DNA of 55,076 bases from Cytophagaceae bacterium (GTDB lineage: Bacteria > Bacteroidota > Bacteroidia > Cytophagales > Spirosomataceae): the NCBI GenBank assembly GCA_027488335.1, contig JAIYBU010000147.1:1-55076 (forward strand), read 5' to 3'. The translations under genes and the position numbers were made by a program. The notes beneath the pieces are model-generated. The model did not search any database, was not told where the DNA came from, and saw only the letters and a list, made by a program, of their open reading frames with translations. The stretch's first letter is position 1, and every line of letters starts with the position of its first letter. Positions 7,106 to 15,663 of the stretch are shown here, piece by piece.

Positions 7106-10100
7106 ATGAAAAAAAATCTACTGATTTGTAAGACTACGAGTAGTTTCTTGCGAATTACCTTTTCACAGTTGATTCTTTTATTGTTTTTTGTGGGAGTTTC
7201 CTTCGCACACGACGGCTATTCGCAAGAAATACTCAATAAAAGAATTACGTTAAAAGCAGAAGTGCAGCCAATAAAAAAGGTTTTGAATGAAATCGAAAAA
7301 ACTGCTGATATCAAATTCATTTATAGTTCGAATCTGATAAAAGTAGAAAAAACGGTGAGTATCAATATGGATAACTCTACTCTGGGTGATGTACTGAAAA
7401 ATTTACTTTCACCACTTCAATTAGATTATAAAGTGATGGGTAAGCAAATTGTGCTAAAAAGAATTGAACCAAGAGTTGGTTTCATTGAAAATACGCAAAC
7501 CACACCCGTAATTTTAGAAAAACCAATCAGAGGAAGTGTAAAAGACGATAAAGGCGAGTCAATCGTTGGGGCAAGTATTACGGTAAAAGGTACAAACAAA
7601 GGAACAACTTCTGATGTAAACGGGAATTTTAGTATGAGTGTCCCAAACGAAAGCGATTTATTAATTATAAGTTTTGTAGGGTATGAATCGCAAGAGGTTT
7701 ATGTTGGTAACAAAACAAATTTTGAGATTGTTTTGAAGTCCGATTTAAAACAGCTGGATGAAGTGGTTGTGGTCGGTTACGGAGAGCTGAAAAAGCGAGA
7801 TTTAACAGGGGCTTTGTCTTCGATTCAATCAAAAGATATTGTTAGGGCCAATCCAACATTAGCCGCAAGGGCGATTCAAGGGCAAGTAGCTGGTGCAACC
7901 GTTACCAAGTCAGATAATCGTCCAGGAAGTGGCTATAACATCACGATTAGAGGTGAAAATACTATCAACAACTCGACTGCTCCTTTGGTAGTAATAGATG
8001 GTTTGATGGGTGGCGATATCAATAACCTTAATCCGAACGATATTCAGTCGATGGATGTACTAAAAGATGCTTCATCAACTGCTATCTATGGTGCAAGAGG
8101 TGCAAACGGTGTAATCTTAATTACAACTAAAAAAGGTTTATCAGGCAAACCGAAAGTAAGCTATGACTCTTATGTTGGCGTTAAGAATCCAGCACATTTG
8201 CCAGCAATGATGACAAGCGAGCAATTTTATAAACTCGCTTATACCGATAGAATTTTAGAAGGTGCTACTGGGGCTACTTTCACTTCAGCCGAAATGGCAA
8301 ATATCAACAATGGCATAACTACTGACTGGGTAGGGTTGGTAACCAAGCCAGCTACTCAAACCAACCACAACATCAGTGTAGCAGGCGGAACGGATAAAAC
8401 AACCTATCGTTTTTCGGGAGGTTATTTACTGGAGCAAGGTAATGTAATCAGTACTGATTATAAGCGATACAACCTCAATGCTGGTCTTGATAGTAAATTA
8501 GGCGAGCATTTCAAAGTAGGTTTTACTTCTTATGTAACTTATTCTGACCAAAATTTAGGTTCGCAAGAGTCATTGAGAGGAGCGTATCGTGCAAGACCAA
8601 CAGGAACTGTTTATTATGCCGATTTAGCTAATCCGAGCGAAAATCAAGATGTAAATTTCAATGGTTTGGCAATCTGGATGGGTATCAACGATAAACAAGT
8701 ACCAAACCCTTTGAGCGATACCGACCCAAAAGTATCTAAATTGCAGACAACTACTGCCAATATCATGGGGAATGCCTATGTTGAATACACACCCATCAAG
8801 GGGCTAAGCATTCGTTCTTCGCTTTCGGCTACTTACGGTACTTCAAGAATCGGTGATTTTAGAGGAATGTGGTCTAAATCACAAATCGGTACAAAACCTC
8901 GTACGCAATACGATAACCGTTTAGTAGGTAGCTACACACTTGATAATATCATTAATTATAATCTTGGTTTTGGAAAGCATAAAATTACGCTTACTGGCTT
9001 ACAGAGTGCTTTCTATCAGAGAAACGAAAGCTATACTGTTGCAGTAAAAGACTTGCCCTTCGACTCTGACTGGTATTCGTTAAATACTGGTACTATTACT
9101 TCATTTGGTAGTTCGTTGGTTGAGCGTTCGATTGCCTCCTACATGGGCCGACTAAACTATACTTTTAATGACAAATATTTATTGACGGTTACCGGCCGTT
9201 CGGACGGTGCTTCACAATTAGCTGCGGGTAATAAATGGGCATTTTTCCCGTCGGTGGCTTTGGGTTGGAGATTAATTGATGAATCATTCCTACAAAACGT
9301 AAAAGTTTTATCCAACTTAAAATTAAGAGCAAGTTACGGAGAAGTAGGAAACTCGACCGTGAATCCATATAGTACACAAGCAGGTCTATTGAATACAGGC
9401 TATGATTTTGATGGCACGGCCGCTTACGGTTTTGCTCCTCAAAACTTAGGCAATAAGGATTTACGTTGGGAAAGAAGCAAGGAACTTAATTTAGGTTTAG
9501 ACTTTGGATTTTTCAGAAACCGAATTGCTGGAACAGTTGAGGTCTATGATAGAAAAACAGTCGATTTGATTTTGAGCCAGAAACTACCAACTACTTCGGG
9601 TTTCTCGCAAGTGATTTCAAATGTAGGTAAAATTCAAAATAAGGGTATAGAAATTTTGTTGAATACAGTCAATGTAGCAAGAACCAACTTTACCTGGAAT
9701 ACAACTTTAACTTTTACTAAAAACAATAATAAGTTACTCTCGCTCTACGGAGAAGGTCAGACAATCGACAAGGGAAATAAGTTGTTTGTAGGTTATCCAA
9801 TCAAATCGAATTTCGATTACAAATTTGATGGCATCTGGCAAACTGAAGATAAAGATTTAGCAACTAAGTATAAACAAGTGCCTGGTGCTGTAAGAGTTGT
9901 AGATACCAATAATGATGGCCAGATTTCCTCCACTGAAGGTATTGATGACCGTATGATTTTAGGAACGGCTCTACCAAATTTCCTTGTGGGTATTACAAAC
10001 CGTTTCAAATATAAAAACTTTGACCTCTCATTCTTTACTTACTACCGAAACGGAACCGAATATAAAAACAATACATTATCTGGTACATTTGGTGAACTTG

Positions 10101-10435
10101 GTACTCGCTATAATAGCTTAGCTTCATTAGATTATTGGAGAAGCGATAATCCTTCAAATACTTACTTTGGAGCAGTAGCAGCTAACCCATATCGTGCGGC
10201 AATTACTTACCAAGATGCCAGTTTTTTAAGAATCTCTGACATAACTTTTGGTTATACATTACCTAAAGGAGCAATGGATAAGTTTAAACTATCGAATGCA
10301 CGTATATACACTCAAGTGATTAATCCATTTATTTTTACAAAATATACTGGATTCGACCCAGAGTTTAACTCAGCAATTTACCAAGACGACGTACCTTCAA
10401 TGACCGTTAGTGTTGGTCTTAATGTTAGTTTTTAA
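7106..10435 (+). CDS. SusC/RagA-family TonB-dependent transporter with N-terminal STN signalling domain
   Basis: This 1,109-residue outer-membrane transporter imports glycan fragments. In order it has a signal peptide (about 1-40), an STN domain (about 60-118), a carboxypeptidase-regulatory-like domain (about 143-215, IRGSVKDDKGESIVGASITV), a TonB box and plug (from about 221, LDEVVVVGYGELKKRDLTGA) and a long beta-barrel ending in ...VGLNVSF. The STN domain is the part that contacts FecR, matching the preceding sigma/anti-sigma pair. The SusD partner starts 16 bases downstream. Substrate is not readable from the barrel; neighbouring enzymes suggest an alpha-galactose/alpha-mannose, sulfated glycan. 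Confidence 0.96.
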   Translation: MKKNLLICKTTSSFLRITFSQLILLLFFVGVSFAHDGYSQEILNKRITLKAEVQPIKKVLNEIEKTADIKFIYSSNLIKVEKTVSINMDNSTLGDVLKNLLSPLQLDYKVMGKQIVLKRIEPRVGFIENTQTTPVILEKPIRGSVKDDKGESIVGASITVKGTNKGTTSDVNGNFSMSVPNESDLLIISFVGYESQEVYVGNKTNFEIVLKSDLKQLDEVVVVGYGELKKRDLTGALSSIQSKDIVRANPTLAARAIQGQVAGATVTKSDNRPGSGYNITIRGENTINNSTAPLVVIDGLMGGDINNLNPNDIQSMDVLKDASSTAIYGARGANGVILITTKKGLSGKPKVSYDSYVGVKNPAHLPAMMTSEQFYKLAYTDRILEGATGATFTSAEMANINNGITTDWVGLVTKPATQTNHNISVAGGTDKTTYRFSGGYLLEQGNVISTDYKRYNLNAGLDSKLGEHFKVGFTSYVTYSDQNLGSQESLRGAYRARPTGTVYYADLANPSENQDVNFNGLAIWMGINDKQVPNPLSDTDPKVSKLQTTTANIMGNAYVEYTPIKGLSIRSSLSATYGTSRIGDFRGMWSKSQIGTKPRTQYDNRLVGSYTLDNIINYNLGFGKHKITLTGLQSAFYQRNESYTVAVKDLPFDSDWYSLNTGTITSFGSSLVERSIASYMGRLNYTFNDKYLLTVTGRSDGASQLAAGNKWAFFPSVALGWRLIDESFLQNVKVLSNLKLRASYGEVGNSTVNPYSTQAGLLNTGYDFDGTAAYGFAPQNLGNKDLRWERSKELNLGLDFGFFRNRIAGTVEVYDRKTVDLILSQKLPTTSGFSQVISNVGKIQNKGIEILLNTVNVARTNFTWNTTLTFTKNNNKLLSLYGEGQTIDKGNKLFVGYPIKSNFDYKFDGIWQTEDKDLATKYKQVPGAVRVVDTNNDGQISSTEGIDDRMILGTALPNFLVGITNRFKYKNFDLSFFTYYRNGTEYKNNTLSGTFGELGTRYNSLASLDYWRSDNPSNTYFGAVAANPYRAAITYQDASFLRISDITFGYTLPKGAMDKFKLSNARIYTQVINPFIFTKYTGFDPEFNSAIYQDDVPSMTVSVGLNVSF

Positions 10436-10450
10436 TTTCCTAAATGTAGA

Positions 10451-12319
10451 ATGACAATGAAAACAATAGTATTCAAACGATATAATTTTTGGCTCGTTAC
10501 AAGTTTATTTCTTGTTTTAACTGGCTGTAAAGACCAATTTCTCGAAGAAGTACCAAAATCAACCTTAACCACCGATGTTTATTACAAAACTGAAGCAGGT
10601 TTTGAAGATTTGGTTCGTTCGTGTTACCCATTGCTAAGAAATATCCATCAAAACAGAGTTCTGGTTCTGAATGGTACTGATATTTTTTCTTCGCAAGGTG
10701 GTTGGAATCCATCAGCAGTGAATGGTAAAGAAAATCAACCAAGTTTGTATGATGTCTATGATGCTCGATTTAATGCGACATTGCCCGAAATTCAGAGCTT
10801 GTGGCAATTACTTTATGCCGAAATCGCTCGAACAAATACCGTAGTTTCTCGTGCTGATGCCATCACAACCATGAATGCCACATTGAAAGATACTCGCTTA
10901 TCAGAAGCGAAATTCTTGAGAGCTTTATGCCTTTTTTATGCCGTTCAACAATGGGGCGATATTCCGATGCCATTGACCGAAACTACTACTCCTCAAAAAG
11001 ACTTCCCTCGTGTACCTGCGGCTGATGTTTACAAACAAATCATTGCCGATTTGCTTGATTGCGAGGCCAAATTACCAGCAGTAGCCTCTAATTATGGAAG
11101 AATTAATAAAGGAACAGCACAATTCTTATTAGCAAGAGTATATCTGACAAGAGGCTGGAATTATAATAACTCGCTCGGTGGAACAAATGCTGATTTTGAT
11201 TTGGCTCTTCAATATGCTGATAAAATCATTGATGCCTATCCCCTGGCAACCAATTATAGCGATTTATTCCCGAAGCGTTCGAATAACCCGCTGACACAAT
11301 ATACAGGAGCTCAAAATGATAAAAATGCTGAGATTATCTTCTCGGTTCAATATAATACCGATGTATTAACCAACAAAACAGACCCCGCATTTACGCAAGA
11401 TGCCGCTGGTGGAAACGATTTACACTCTAAATTTGGGCCAAGTGGCGAAGGATTTATTGGCAGTAAAGGTCGTACAACTGACTATAACCGTTGTCTTGGT
11501 ACACACCAAATCAATACGGCAACTTATCGCTTCTTCGACCCTGATAACGATACTCGCTATGCACATAATTTTGTGAGTGTTGGTTATGCACTTTCGGCGG
11601 TAAAAGATTATAAACCACTTCCATTGAGTAACGCAAATCTAAAAGTAAGTTTTGCTGCGGGTGATACTGTGCTACTTTGTCGCCCATGGAATAACCCAGC
11701 CACTACTTTGGCTGAAAGAGGGGTAGATTTAGGTGGAAAGAAAAACTACGCTGTTGTAAACACTGATGAATACGGCGGTGGCTACCCAATTGATAACTCA
11801 GGGTTTAATATTCAAGCTCCGCTAATGTGGAAGTTTTGGCAACCAGGTATTCCTTACGGAGATGCTTACGGAACATTTAATGAATGTGTTTTCCGTTCGG
11901 CTGAAGCTTATTTGATTGCGGCCGAAGCCATAGTAAAAGGTGCAAAAGGTGGTAAATTGGGTGGTGCAGAAGTTTATTATAATCGTGTGCTTGACCGTGC
12001 TTTAGGTGCTAAAAAAGGCTCTGACCCTAAATGTGCTGCTGCTCCCGAAAACCAAAAATCGCTCGAAACTGCTTCATATAGAGCAACGGCATCAAATATT
12101 ACGATTGATTTAATTTTGGATGAAAGAGCCAGAGAATTTATGGGCGAATACAGCCGCTGGTTCGATTTGAAAAGAACAGGCAAATTGGTTGATAGAGTGA
12201 AGAAGTATAATCCTTGGGTGAAAGGTCAAGCCATTGCTGATAAGCATTATTTACGACCAATACCACAAAGCGAAATCGACTTATCGTTCCCTGCAATGAA
12301 ACAAAATCCTGGATACTAA
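10451..12319 (+). CDS. SusD/RagB-family glycan-binding lipoprotein
   Basis: The 622-residue protein has a lipoprotein signal LVTSLFLVLTGC with lipidated Cys26. Helical SusD features follow, including ARTNTVVSRADAI and the C-terminal ILDERAREFMGEYSRWFDLKRTGKL block, ending NPGY. It caps the SusC transporter and captures oligosaccharides at the cell surface. ATG codons at 10451 and 10457 are both possible. The stop region holds an 11-base direct repeat (CTGGATACTAA at 12309 and 12324), and a terminator-like hairpin lies 50 bases further on. Confidence 0.95.
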   Translation: MTMKTIVFKRYNFWLVTSLFLVLTGCKDQFLEEVPKSTLTTDVYYKTEAGFEDLVRSCYPLLRNIHQNRVLVLNGTDIFSSQGGWNPSAVNGKENQPSLYDVYDARFNATLPEIQSLWQLLYAEIARTNTVVSRADAITTMNATLKDTRLSEAKFLRALCLFYAVQQWGDIPMPLTETTTPQKDFPRVPAADVYKQIIADLLDCEAKLPAVASNYGRINKGTAQFLLARVYLTRGWNYNNSLGGTNADFDLALQYADKIIDAYPLATNYSDLFPKRSNNPLTQYTGAQNDKNAEIIFSVQYNTDVLTNKTDPAFTQDAAGGNDLHSKFGPSGEGFIGSKGRTTDYNRCLGTHQINTATYRFFDPDNDTRYAHNFVSVGYALSAVKDYKPLPLSNANLKVSFAAGDTVLLCRPWNNPATTLAERGVDLGGKKNYAVVNTDEYGGGYPIDNSGFNIQAPLMWKFWQPGIPYGDAYGTFNECVFRSAEAYLIAAEAIVKGAKGGKLGGAEVYYNRVLDRALGAKKGSDPKCAAAPENQKSLETASYRATASNITIDLILDERAREFMGEYSRWFDLKRTGKLVDRVKKYNPWVKGQAIADKHYLRPIPQSEIDLSFPAMKQNPGY

Positions 12320-12366
12320 TCGCTGGATACTAAATTAATAGTAGATTTGTTAATAATTAGAATTTG

Positions 12367-12398
12367 AAAGAGAGGAAGATTTTCTTCTTCTCTTTTTT
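12367..12398 (+). terminator. Hairpin with T-run after susD
   Basis: AAAGAGAGGAAGA (12367-12379) pairs with TCTTCTTCTCTTT (12383-12395) with one G-U pair and a 3-base loop, followed by more T. It separates the SusCD pair from the enzyme genes and may attenuate rather than stop transcription. Confidence 0.65.
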
Positions 12399-12427
12399 CT
12401 ACTCAAACCATTATTTCAACCCTAACC

Positions 12428-13804
12428 ATGAAAAAGCATTTAGTATCAACCCTGACCACTCTTATACTTCTTTGCAGTTTTTCGTTGGCAAAAGCCCAAT
12501 GGAAAGACCTATTTAATGGCACAGATTTGAAAGGTTGGACGAAGAAAAACGGCAATGCCGAATACAAGATTATTGATAAAACCATTGTCGGGGTTTCACA
12601 ACTCAATACGCCAAACTCATTCTTATGTACCGAAGAACTTTACGGTGATTTTGTCTTGGAATTAGAAGTAAAAGTAGAAGCAGGCCTAAATTCAGGCATT
12701 CAAATCAGAAGTATTAGCGACCCGAATATTCAAGCTGGTAAAGTACACGGATACCAAGTAGAGATTGACCCTGGTGATAGAGCTTGGAGTGGCGGTATCT
12801 TTGACGAAGGGCGTAATGGTTGGTTATATCCACTATCAGTTAATCAGAAAGGACGCAAAGCATTCAGAACAGGTAATTGGAATAAATATCATATCGAAGC
12901 CATTGGAAACAGTATAAAAACCTGGGTAAATGGAATTCCTTGTGCGAATCTCTTAGACCCCCAAACGGCTCGTGGTTTTATTGCTTTACAAGTACATCAA
13001 ATCAAGCGAGAAAAACAAGTCGGACTAACAGTTCAATGGAAAAACATTAGAATTGCCACCGAAAACCTAAGAGATGTTGTTTGGAAAGGTGGTGAAGAAG
13101 CTCCAGAAGTTAGCTATCTAATCAATCAATTATCGGCTAACGAACAACGAAAAGGTTGGCGTTTACTTTGGGATGGTAAAACGACCGCAGGTTGGCGTTT
13201 GGCCAATGATGATAAATTCCCGACAGTTGGCTGGGCAATTCAAGATGGAGTTTTGAAAGTTCTCGGAACAAAAAAAGATTCCTTAGTAAAAAGTGGTGAT
13301 ATTATTACCGACCAAGAGTTTTCAAATTTTGAACTTGAACTCGACTTCAAACTTAGCACTGGTGCTAACAGTGGCGTAAAATATTTTGTAGTAGAAGACC
13401 GTAAAAAAAGAGCAGGAACAGGCTTAGGTCCAGAATTTCAGATACTCGACGACAAGGTTCACCCAGATGCCAAAGCAGGCGTAAACGGTAACCGCACTAC
13501 GGGTTCGCTCTATGATTTAATTACTGCCGAAAATCTCTCGGAAGGTAATAATGATAAACGAATGAATCCGCCAGGAAAATGGAATAAACTTCGCATCGTC
13601 TCAAAAGATGGACATGTAGAACACTGGCTAAACAACCTAAAAATGGTTGAATATGACCGTCATTCTCAAATATTTCGTAACCTCGTTGCGAAGAGTAAAT
13701 ATAATACGTATCAGAACTTTGCACAGGCTGTTTCGGGGCATATTCTCTTGCAAGACCATGGCGATGAGGTTCATTTCAGAAGCATAAAAATTAGAGCATT
13801 GTAA
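12428..13804 (+). CDS. Secreted protein with two DUF1080 domains (3-keto-disaccharide hydrolase-like)
   Basis: This 458-residue protein has a signal peptide ending near AKAQ and two tandem concanavalin-like DUF1080 domains. The first starts WKDLFNGTDLKGWTKKNG (about 24-210). The second starts WRLLWDGKTTAGW (about 240-455). DUF1080 proteins are annotated as 3-keto-disaccharide hydrolases and are common near sulfatases and glycosidases. No oxidoreductase that would make a 3-keto substrate is on this plasmid, so the precise role is open. It is the first gene of the enzyme run after the susD terminator. Confidence 0.85.
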   Translation: MKKHLVSTLTTLILLCSFSLAKAQWKDLFNGTDLKGWTKKNGNAEYKIIDKTIVGVSQLNTPNSFLCTEELYGDFVLELEVKVEAGLNSGIQIRSISDPNIQAGKVHGYQVEIDPGDRAWSGGIFDEGRNGWLYPLSVNQKGRKAFRTGNWNKYHIEAIGNSIKTWVNGIPCANLLDPQTARGFIALQVHQIKREKQVGLTVQWKNIRIATENLRDVVWKGGEEAPEVSYLINQLSANEQRKGWRLLWDGKTTAGWRLANDDKFPTVGWAIQDGVLKVLGTKKDSLVKSGDIITDQEFSNFELELDFKLSTGANSGVKYFVVEDRKKRAGTGLGPEFQILDDKVHPDAKAGVNGNRTTGSLYDLITAENLSEGNNDKRMNPPGKWNKLRIVSKDGHVEHWLNNLKMVEYDRHSQIFRNLVAKSKYNTYQNFAQAVSGHILLQDHGDEVHFRSIKIRAL

Positions 13805-13900
13805 GCTAATATACTTCACTAACAAACCTATTTTGTAATCCATGTTCTATTGTTGGCAGACTACAGTAATGTAAAACTGATTTCGATTTCATGGGCAAAA

Positions 13901-13908
13901 TAAATTTG
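13901..13908 (+). promoter_or_regulatory. Candidate -7 box (TAAATTTG) before the 566-residue protein gene
   Basis: TAAATTTG fits the Bacteroidota TAnnTTTG -7 box and lies 40 bases before the ATG at 13949, in a 144-base gap. No strong -33 TTTG is visible, so this is tentative. Confidence 0.35.
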
Positions 13909-13948
13909 GCGATAATTGAAAATCAACTACTTAAAGTTTATTTAACCC

Positions 13949-15649
13949 ATGAATAGAAGAAATTTTGTAGCAATGGGAGCTACTTCGCTTTGTGCCTTGC
14001 CATTCGTTGGTTTTGGTTTAGTTCAACATAAATCAGCAACCAAACCCACTTGGTTGCTTGAATGGATTAAGATTCATGACCAACAATTACCCAGTTTCAA
14101 GGCATCTAAAGTGACAGACCATAAATATGTGGGTGGATATATGGATGATGTGGAAATTCCAAATCCACATTCAACGAGTGGTTTTATTGGCAAAGCTTGT
14201 ATGCTAATATCGTGTCCCGAGTCTTCGTTTTATCAATCAAGCGAGGTTTTGAAAGACGTAGAAGCCGCTGCCAAAGCAATGCTTCAATTTCAGCACAGCG
14301 ATGGAACGATTGATTTATTGGCTACTAATTTCCACTCAACACCCGATACTGCTTTTGTTTTAGAAAACATGGTTCCTGCCTACAAATTTTTGAAACAATC
14401 AAATACTAAAGGCTCAGAAAATACCCTTGATTTATTACAGAAATTCCTAAAAAATGCGGGAGAAGGCTTAATTGTGGGTGGTATTCACACACCAAACCAC
14501 CGTTGGGTGGTTTCGGCAGCTTTAACAAAATTAAATGAGTTATTTCCCGATAAACGCTATCTCAATCGTATTGACCAATGGCTTGCCGAGCATATTGATT
14601 TAGACCCCGACGGGCAATATACCGAAAAGAGTACTAATAGTTACTCTCCTATTGTTAATCGCTCGCTAATAATTATGGCCAAGGGACTTAACAAGCCCGA
14701 GCTTTTAGAGCCTGTGCTAAAAAACCTCGAAATGACCCTTTACTACGTTCATCCTAATGGCGAGGTCGTTACGGAAGCATCTAACCGACAAGATAAAGGA
14801 ACAATCGGCAATATGTCGAAATATTATTATTGCTACCGTTTTATGGCATTACAAAAAAACAATGGTCAAATGGCAGCAATGGCTCGACAAATTGAAAAAA
14901 ACAGTATGAAAGAGCAACTGGCGGGTTATCTCGATTATTTTTTAGAAGACCCAACGCTTTGGAAAGAACTACCCGCCGATAAGCCCCTACCCGTTAGCTA
15001 TGCAAAGGCATTTCCGTATTCGGGCGTAGTGCGTATCCGACGTAATAATTGGGATACTACCATTCTATCAAACAACACAGGTTGGCTTACTTTTCATAAA
15101 GGCAATGCCGTTTTGCAAGCCATGCGAGTAGCAGCATCGTTTTTTGGTAAAGGTCAATTTCAGTCAGAAAAAATCGAACAACAAGGCGATACTTGGGTTT
15201 TGCAAAAATCGCTCGAAGGCCCTTATTATCAGCCACTTGACAAAGATAAAATATCTCCTGATGGCGACTTAGACAAAATGCCACGGACGCTCCGTAAGCA
15301 AAGCGAAATACAACACCTTGAGACAGTTGTTAAAATAAAAGAAGCTAACAATGGTCTTGAAGTAGAAATCAACATGAGTGGCACCGATGGCGTTCCAGTT
15401 TCGCTTGAGTTAATTTTTAGAGCAGGTGGGACGTTTTCAGGTGTTACAAAATCAACTAAAAAATACAACGCCTATCTTTTTTCTGAGCAAAATGGCACTT
15501 ATACTGTAGGTAATGATAGTATACATTTTAGTTCGGGGAAGCTCGAACATAAGAATATTATCTTGCGTGGAGCATTGCCCCCATTAGATGCACCAACTGT
15601 TTATCTGACAGGATTTACGCCTTTTAAACATACCATTAAACTTTCATAA
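13949..15649 (+). CDS. Exported unknown protein, possible (alpha/alpha)6-toroid polysaccharide-degrading enzyme
   Basis: The 566-residue protein has a Tat-like leader NRRNFVAMGATSLCALPFVG. The first ~340 residues are helical with motifs such as GGIHTPNHRWVVSAALTKL and YYVHPNGEVVTEASNRQDKG. The rest looks beta-rich (YSGVVRIRRNNWDTTILSNN). That two-part layout, with conserved His and Tyr (NMSKYYYCYRF), recalls heparinase II/III-type lyases, but I cannot place it in a named family. It sits between DUF1080 and GH92 genes, 15 bases before the latter, so a glycan-cleaving role is inferred. Confidence 0.75.
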   Translation: MNRRNFVAMGATSLCALPFVGFGLVQHKSATKPTWLLEWIKIHDQQLPSFKASKVTDHKYVGGYMDDVEIPNPHSTSGFIGKACMLISCPESSFYQSSEVLKDVEAAAKAMLQFQHSDGTIDLLATNFHSTPDTAFVLENMVPAYKFLKQSNTKGSENTLDLLQKFLKNAGEGLIVGGIHTPNHRWVVSAALTKLNELFPDKRYLNRIDQWLAEHIDLDPDGQYTEKSTNSYSPIVNRSLIIMAKGLNKPELLEPVLKNLEMTLYYVHPNGEVVTEASNRQDKGTIGNMSKYYYCYRFMALQKNNGQMAAMARQIEKNSMKEQLAGYLDYFLEDPTLWKELPADKPLPVSYAKAFPYSGVVRIRRNNWDTTILSNNTGWLTFHKGNAVLQAMRVAASFFGKGQFQSEKIEQQGDTWVLQKSLEGPYYQPLDKDKISPDGDLDKMPRTLRKQSEIQHLETVVKIKEANNGLEVEINMSGTDGVPVSLELIFRAGGTFSGVTKSTKKYNAYLFSEQNGTYTVGNDSIHFSSGKLEHKNIILRGALPPLDAPTVYLTGFTPFKHTIKLS

Positions 15650-15663
15650 ATTCAAAATTAATA

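Noticed and set aside
12309..12334. Direct repeat CTGGATACTAA at the susD stop as a target-site duplication
   Set aside because: Only 4 bases separate the copies, with no element between; it is a local slippage duplication.
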